A stretch of DNA of 64,000 bases. It comes from Amoebidium appalachense. Its lineage: Eukaryota > Ichthyosporea. Below are positions 58,682 to 64,000 of this stretch, one piece after another. The notes below the pieces were generated by a model, which saw nothing but the letters and a program-made list of their open reading frames with translations, was not told the DNA's origin and ran no database searches. Position numbers and translations under genes: made by a program. The DNA is taken from assembly GCA_963693365.1 (NCBI GenBank), contig CAVNZM010000003.1:8990001-9054000 (forward strand). The letters are read 5' to 3'. Position 1 is the stretch's first letter. Every line of letters begins with the position of its first letter.

Positions 58682-59033
58682 GAAAAGAAAATATAGCTGT
58701 AAAGCTGTAGGTGCTAAACACAGAAGATGTGTCTGTTGCTTGCTGATCTGCTAAAAAAACTGTCGTGCTTATATACCTAAGGCTCCCGATCTGAGCCAAT
58801 CAAAATCGATCTAGTGTTATGTAAAAATCTGATCCTGAGCCAATCACACTCGGTCTAGTGATCTGTGGAATCTGATGTTTTTGATCGGCTAATAGGTGCC
58901 CGTATGCGGGCAGCCGAACGCGAGCTGCTAAAACACGAAACGAAGCCTACATGGTTATGTTGATATCGGACACCCATCCTACGTGTTTACCCAGAAAAAT
59001 ATTTATGTCAATAAAACTCCACAAATAAAACCT
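58682..59033 (-). repeat. Terminal repeat X1 (5' end) of copy iii
   Basis: GAAAAGAAAATATAGCTG to AAATAAAACCT, 352 bp, matching X2 with few differences. Confidence 0.88.
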
Positions 59034-59230
59034 TTCTAAACTTAGTAGTACCATATTGGGAGATCGAAGTGATCACCCAAAATTATGTAGCAGCTTTTTA
59101 GGGTACTATAAAAAGCGGGTGATGGTGTCCCCCGTCGCTGCTCTCTCTAGCCCACCCTCCCGCCCGCGCTTTTTAGTCCCCCGTCTAGCTTCTTTGGGTT
59201 AGTGTACCTCTTAGGGGCAAGGTTAGGTGT

Positions 59231-59263
<33 letters not shown>

Positions 59264-59447
59264 GGCACGTAGCCAGTGTGGATACGTGTGTATACAGCCC
59301 AGACTTAGTCCATACAAGTTGATCGATCTGCGACCATAGGCATGTGTAACCGTATGTATTGATATAGTAGTGGGGGTCCCGGGGACCAGATTGTTGTGAG
59401 CCACAAGAGAGCAATAAAACCGACAGAAGTAACCTAAGTTGAAAATC

Positions 59448-59880
59448 AGTTGGGAACATGCCTGGACTCGAAATTCGAATCCATGAGTGCCGAGATTCTC
59501 AAGATTAATCGGATCCCATACTGTAAATGCAATCTGCGCTGCCGCTATGATGCACGACCAAGTTTACATTGGCGACCGCGGCAGGACCCAAGGGGCCTGT
59601 TGGTTGGAGGGCCACGCATGTAAAACCTTGGGTGGAGCCGTTCGCGGGCTGCTACGGCCTTTTCGCAGGGAGGCGTAGCGCGCGATTCCCCAACGGGGGG
59701 GGGAGATGTAAACATGGTTGTGTATATTGTCGGACAGACTACTACGGGAGGCGAGCCCTGTAGTTAGCCGGCGCCAGATCCAATCAGTTGCGAACATGCC
59801 TGGACTCGAATCGATGAGTGCCGAGGCAGATTCCATACTGTAAATGCAATCTGCGCTGCCGCTATGACACACAACCAAGT
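59448..59880. repeat. Duplicated flanking sequence with a Crypton empty site
   Basis: AGTTGGGAACATGCCTGGACTCG...CTGCGCTGCCGCTATG (59448-59552) recurs at 59786-59866. At 59775-59795 the order CCAGATCCAATC-AGTTGCGAAC is uninterrupted, whereas the other copy is split there by the Crypton pair (53443 | 59448). The frames in this stretch have no recognisable domain. Confidence 0.78.
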
Positions 59881-59898
59881 TTACACACCCCCTCGGGG

Positions 59899-59899
<1 letters not shown>

Positions 59900-59965
<66 letters not shown>

Positions 59966-60245
59966 CCCTCTCTCTCCCCCCCCCCCCCCCCCCCCCCTCT
60001 CCCTCTCCCCCTCTCTCTCTCTCTCTCTCTCTCACTCTCACTTTCTCTCTCTCTCTTTCGCTGCTGGCTCCCCCCCCCCCCGCCCCCCGGCCTCCCCTCA
60101 ACCCCCCCCCCCCCCGGGCCCCCTCGCCCTTCTCTCGAGCTCTCTGTCGACACCAACCCCCCCCCCCCCCCTCCCCCTTTCCCCCTCTTTCTCTCCTCCC
60201 CCCACCCGCCCTCCCTCCGCCCCCATCGCCCCTTCGCCCTCTTTA
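59900..60245. repeat. CT- and C-rich low-complexity block
   Basis: (CT)n 59900-60058 broken by poly-C, then C-rich to 60240. Ser/Leu/Pro and Arg/Glu frames here are repeat translations. Confidence 0.9.
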
Positions 60246-61571
60246 AAATTTCTCCCTAAGTAATTCATTTTAAGGCCTCCCAGTCTTGCCCATCCCTCTA
60301 GCTCTCTCCTGCATACATATGTACCAACTTGCCGTCGATCCCATTCTCGTGTCATCCCCAACACCACCGCCACAACTACCTCCCCCCGAAATTAATTTCA
60401 ACACCCCATGGTCTAAAGAGTGGAAACATCGTTGAAAGTAAACCATCGCAATACCAACATCATTGGGGCCGGTAGGCTCCTTTCTACTCCTCGGAGATCA
60501 ATCAACGGAGAAGTGAGCATTAGCGAAGCTTCGCAGTAGGTAGATAGGTCTACCTAATAGTACCTACTACCTAGGCTGTGTGTGGGAATCGAATGCATAT
60601 GGGCCAAAAACCATCTATTTCCAAAAAAAAATTCCATTGGGCCAAGGGTTTTACGGCATTCCGTTCTGCATTCCAGGGTTAAAATCGTTATTATGTCATA
60701 TCCTTATGTACATATATACCTATGTACTGCGTTTTTAGGAGACTGGCTATATTTTGTCATGACTGTTTTGCATTCAATAATACTTCTAATGTTTTTTTTT
60801 TTATATAAATAGCCTGCCTTTTACTCGTCAATCAAGCTTACAATTTTTTTACCGCTTAGCTTGAGGGGCGGGCCCGCTAAATTTAAAATGGGGGATTTGG
60901 AATGCCGAATGCAAAGTCATTATTGCATATTTAGCCCATACCTGAAACATAATGTCTATACATGTACCTGTGGTTGTGTGTGTGGTTATTGTGGACGAAT
61001 TCATCCCATGTCTTTAAAAATCGAAGTAAAAGCTCCGGAAGTGGGCGTGTTTGTCTCACAAAATTCACCGTCGCAGACAAACCGTTAATAGCAAGACTAA
61101 TAGCAGGGTTTGCGTTACGAATCGTATCGACCCAAAATACGGTTTAGAAAACCCCGCAATACGATTAAAAGGGGGCATCCAATTAGTAATACGACCCTGA
61201 AGTGCTCGGAATTTGCCTAAACACGATTACTAACGCCAAACCCAGGCAACCCCTGACTAATAGTGAGGAATGCAATAGCATTCCGAATGAATTCTACCGC
61301 GAATAGGCTGCCGTTGTGTTTTTTTAATCTTGGGGCCTAGTACACCTCGCTTCTCCCATATGCATGGCCTATGACCTCGGACAGCCCCTACATTTAAACA
61401 TATAGTTCTTCGGCCTCTTTCAGTTTGTAAACACAACCACAACAACATAACGATTCAAAGCAAATAAGCATCACCACACACCAACTTGCAAAAAACATCA
61501 AATATTCCCTATACAACAACAATTGTGGTACATTAGGCAGGCTCGGCGTGTATGCGCCGTAAACCTTCAAA
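60246..61571. other. Upstream region of the intact trypsin gene; no other gene recognised
   Basis: About 1.3 kb of mostly unique sequence. TATATAAAT at 60802-60810, after a T run, resembles the promoter of the decayed paralogue but lies 760 bases before the ATG. Whether a leader intron or a separate promoter lies between cannot be told. Confidence 0.45.
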
Positions 61572-62477
61572 ATGCATGTACTCTCTCTAATAACGCTCTC
61601 TGTAATCTCCACCTGCAACAGTTTGTCATTGCCAGGAAAGCCAGGAGGACGCCCCGGGATTTCACGCCAGAACCCCATCACAGTGAACATAACTGCCCCA
61701 AACGCACAAGACATCATCACATCTATCGTGGGAGGGTCAACTATAGGAGCAAAACCGTGGATGATCTCTCTTGGCTATGTTAATGGAAACACGTACAACC
61801 ACTATTGCGGTGGTACTTTAATATCTGCAAACTACGTTTTGACCGCTGCACATTGTGTTTATGAAACTTCGGCAGTCGGCGACACGATATACATAGGAGG
61901 CGCAGACTTGAGAAAGCTGTCAACCTTCCGAAAATTTAAGGTCGCATCGCAGAGGATTCACCCTCAGTACATCTTCGACACCAACTCGAATGACATTGCC
62001 ATTTTGAAGTTGGACAAGCCATACAATGGGGCAACATTCATAACACTAAACCAAGACTACAAAAACGAGGCTGCTGGTAAAACATCAACCGTTATGGGAT
62101 GGGGTGTGATGACTTCAGCCGAAGGAGCACCGGTGAGCAACCTTCTTCGTCAAGTGTCCCTTCCCCTCGTCAGCACGGTTAAATGCAATTCAGTGTACGA
62201 CAACCTAAACTACCCCTACCCTATCATCGCAAAATACCACCTGTGTGCAGGCGGGAAGGCAAATAAGGACTCGTGTCAGGGGGACAGCGGCGGACCCCTG
62301 CTTGTGACCTCGGGAAGCTCTGTCATTCAGGTTGGTGTGGTTAGTTTCGGTGAAGGTTGTGGGAATGCGGGCATACCGGGGGTGTATGCGAGAATGTCCA
62401 GCTATGTATCCTGGATCAAGAGCCTGGGGATTCCTGTGAAGACGACGGTGCTTGCTACTACCACGAATTTGTCTTGA
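61572..62477 (+). CDS. Secreted trypsin-like serine protease (S1, chymotrypsin fold), intact
   Basis: 301 residues, no intron. N-terminal signal peptide (VLSLITLSVISTC), a Pro/Gly/Asn-rich propeptide, then the mature N-terminus IVGGSTIGAKPW at residue 52, which in this family forms the activating salt bridge after cleavage. The cleavage site is after Ser51 rather than Arg or Lys, so activation is not by ordinary trypsin cleavage. Catalytic triad: His94 (LTAAHC), Asp141 (NSNDIAIL), Ser239 (DSCQGDSGGP). Asp233 at the S1 pocket base and GEGC/PGVY predict cleavage after Arg or Lys. The C-terminus ends with a Thr-rich tail, no membrane segment. Likely an extracellular digestive or defensive protease. 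The decayed relative at 8499 shares the propeptide, DLRKLS/DLRQLS and KCNSVY segments, so the two are paralogues from an old duplication. Confidence 0.92.
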   Translation: MHVLSLITLSVISTCNSLSLPGKPGGRPGISRQNPITVNITAPNAQDIITSIVGGSTIGAKPWMISLGYVNGNTYNHYCGGTLISANYVLTAAHCVYETSAVGDTIYIGGADLRKLSTFRKFKVASQRIHPQYIFDTNSNDIAILKLDKPYNGATFITLNQDYKNEAAGKTSTVMGWGVMTSAEGAPVSNLLRQVSLPLVSTVKCNSVYDNLNYPYPIIAKYHLCAGGKANKDSCQGDSGGPLLVTSGSSVIQVGVVSFGEGCGNAGIPGVYARMSSYVSWIKSLGIPVKTTVLATTTNLS

Positions 62478-62734
62478 TCGGTATGTGGGGTGATGTGGTG
62501 TGTTGAGTGGTTTGAGTAGTAATTTAGCAATAATATTAGCCTTGTTGATTTTTACAGATAATATAGTCTAACTAACCAAGACCTAAATTGTAGATTTTCT
62601 TCCGGATAGGTTTTCTTCCGGAACCGTCGCATTTTAGTTTTTGATTTAGTACTGCACGCGTCATGATGATAGTTTTGATTTGGAACACTGAATTCGAAAA
62701 GTTAAAATAATTGTTCCAGTTAAATCTGAGAGCA

Positions 62735-62740
62735 AATAAA
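62735..62740 (+). terminator. Candidate polyadenylation signal of the trypsin gene
   Basis: AATAAA 258 bases after the stop codon, the first clear one downstream. Confidence 0.4.
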
Positions 62741-62937
62741 AGTTAATCGTTTGCTGAGACTCCACACCGCGGCCTTTCAGGTGGTTGCCGTATCAGCCCT
62801 CACCTCCCCCCCCTCCCCAAACACACACACACACGTGAGACACACATTAATGAGCCCATTTAGGCAAACTCCGGCCTTTTACGATATTTAAAAATCAGAA
62901 ACCACACGGGGGGAGGAAGGGGGGTCAATAGGTAAAT

Positions 62938-62969
62938 CTTTTTTTCTGTGTTTTCCTTTGTTCTTTTTT

Positions 62970-63009
<40 letters not shown>

Positions 63010-63024
63010 GGGGGGGGGGGGGGG
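62938..63024. repeat. T-rich run followed by poly-G
   Basis: T-rich with about 38 consecutive T up to 63008, then G run to 63024, followed by a direct duplication of GGTCAGTACCCTCCGCTGG (63024-63061). Confidence 0.9.
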
Positions 63025-63194
63025 TCAGTACCCTCCGCTGGGGTCAGTACCCTCCGCTGGGGATTGACTCACCTCGGCCGACCTAGCAAAAGAGGGGTGG
63101 GGGGCAACACAGGTAAATTGAATGAACTGGTGAGGCGGTGAATGATTCCATGGGGTAGAGAGATCATGGGCCAACTCGAGAGCAGTAGAAATGA

Positions 63195-63296
63195 TTGGGG
63201 GGGGGGGGGGGGGGGGGGGCACACACATGATGCAGACACACAAGAAAAAGACATGCACATGCAGGTACACACGTACATGCACTCTAAAACACACAT

Positions 63297-63359
<63 letters not shown>

Positions 63360-63507
63360 TGCACGCACGGCAGGCCTCGTGGCACACACACACATACTCA
63401 TGCACACCCACATTCATGCCTAGGGGCACATACACACCTGATGATGCGCAGACATACATCTCGTGTGCACCGTTAATGTTGCATTTATGATGGTACATGC
63501 AGAGCCT

Positions 63508-63597
<90 letters not shown>

Positions 63598-63600
63598 GAC
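63195..63600. repeat. Poly-G and (CA)n microsatellites
   Basis: G run 63197-63219, (CA)n 63295-63354 and 63509-63594 ending in CAGA repeats, separated by CA-rich unique sequence. The remainder to 64000 is CA-rich with no gene. Confidence 0.93.
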
Positions 63601-64000
63601 AGACAGAGAGACAATCATAAATACATAATAATACTTGGTTCGACGTTCTCTCAAAGTTTGACTGCCCGTGACCCAAAAACTTTAAGAAAACGCTCCATAG
63701 AATTCGAACCGGTGGTTGGTAGGCTAACTGCTACTGTAGTATTAGCTAATAGACGATACACACACACACATACTATGATACACACATACACGTGTACACA
63801 CGTGCACACACACACCGTGATAAACCATGGCACACAGACACACACACAAATGCACATCATGCAGTGTGCGCAGCCTGAAAATCGACTTCGCCAGCTGCAG
63901 GCTGCAGCTGACTCGTCAGAGTTTCACAAGAGCGTCATGTATCAATATCCTATTGGTCAGTAAGCACTAATTACTAGCTCGAGTTCGGATCCTAGCAATT

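Larger units (their letters stand above)
54738..59033 (-). mobile_element. DIRS-order tyrosine-recombinase retrotransposon, copy iii, with split direct repeats
   Basis: 4296 bp, CTATGAAAACC at the left and AAATAAAACCT at the right. In coding (minus) order: X1 (59033-58682), gag, reverse transcriptase/RNase H start, recombinase end, Y1 (55428-55342), X2 (55341-54984), Y2 (54983-54738). This A1-internal-B1-A2-B2 order is the split-direct-repeat structure of PAT and Ngaro elements. The uninterrupted target ATCCAGATTTTCTAAAC is at 53457-53473, and the two sides here join to exactly that sequence, so there is no duplication. Confidence 0.9.
54716..59447 (+). mobile_element. Crypton-like element, copy 2: internally deleted, carrying a DIRS-order retrotransposon
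   Basis: Starts GTTGATTTGGGAAATCC like copy 1, resumes after the inserted retrotransposon with TTCTAAACTTAGTAGTACC, keeps the promoter region (TATAAAAAGCGGGTG, GCTGCTCTCTCTAG to 59150), lacks the recombinase gene, and ends AACCTAAGTTGAAAATC at 59447. Without the retrotransposon it is about 436 bp. The ~290-base middle (59151-59430), with a poly-G run, does not match copy 1. Confidence 0.75.

Noticed and set aside
60582-61720. Small frames upstream of the intact trypsin gene
   Set aside because: No start context, no domain, overlapping on both strands; the stretch looks non-coding.

Overview
This is a nuclear eukaryotic window. It has spliced genes with GT-AG introns, Kozak-like and TATA contexts, very long (CA)n/(GT)n/(GA)n microsatellites, long poly-G/poly-C runs, and a dense set of eukaryotic transposons (Copia-type LTR elements, DIRS-order tyrosine-recombinase retrotransposons, a pogo-type DNA transposon and a Crypton-like tyrosine-recombinase element). 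The species cannot be named from the sequence; a protist or alga is most likely, given compact intron-poor host genes next to this transposon mix.

Host genes are few. A secreted, glycosylated, probably GPI-anchored protein lies at 1159-2961. Two related secreted trypsin-fold genes sit near the two ends: a decayed copy at 8499-9443, with frameshifts and the catalytic Ser replaced by Gly, and an intact copy at 61572-62477.

From about 10.9 to 33.5 kb runs a degenerate array of 1.3-1.6 kb units. At least seven share a ~200-bp core with a 17-bp near-palindrome (consensus TGCAGAAAGCTTCTGCA). I do not recognise this repeat. It is interrupted by a family-C LTR remnant, inverted retroelement ends around a 500-N scaffold gap (12519-13018), and a 12.5-kb composite Copia insertion at 19089-31619 with three LTRs and two internal regions inside a single CACAA target duplication.

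From 34.4 to 51.1 kb the sequence is a nested stack. A DIRS-order retrotransposon (34388-51093, minus strand) is split inside its RNase H by a pogo-like transposon (35662-47613, 25-bp inverted repeats starting CAGTATG, TA duplication). The pogo element was in turn hit by a solo LTR of the Copia-A family (37044-37972, CCGCA), a solo LTR of family C (39064-39813, ATACC) and a family-B non-autonomous Copia element (41424-45705). Its transposase can still be read through six exons as a 789-residue frame when the solo LTR in the last exon is discounted.

From 53.4 to 59.4 kb a Crypton-like element is present as a tandem dimer. The left copy has an intact tyrosine recombinase; the right copy is internally deleted and carries a second DIRS-order retrotransposon (54738-59033) with split direct repeats and no target duplication. 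The left copy supplies the empty site for that insertion, and a duplicate at 59786 supplies the empty site for the Crypton pair. The rest is mostly low-complexity DNA.
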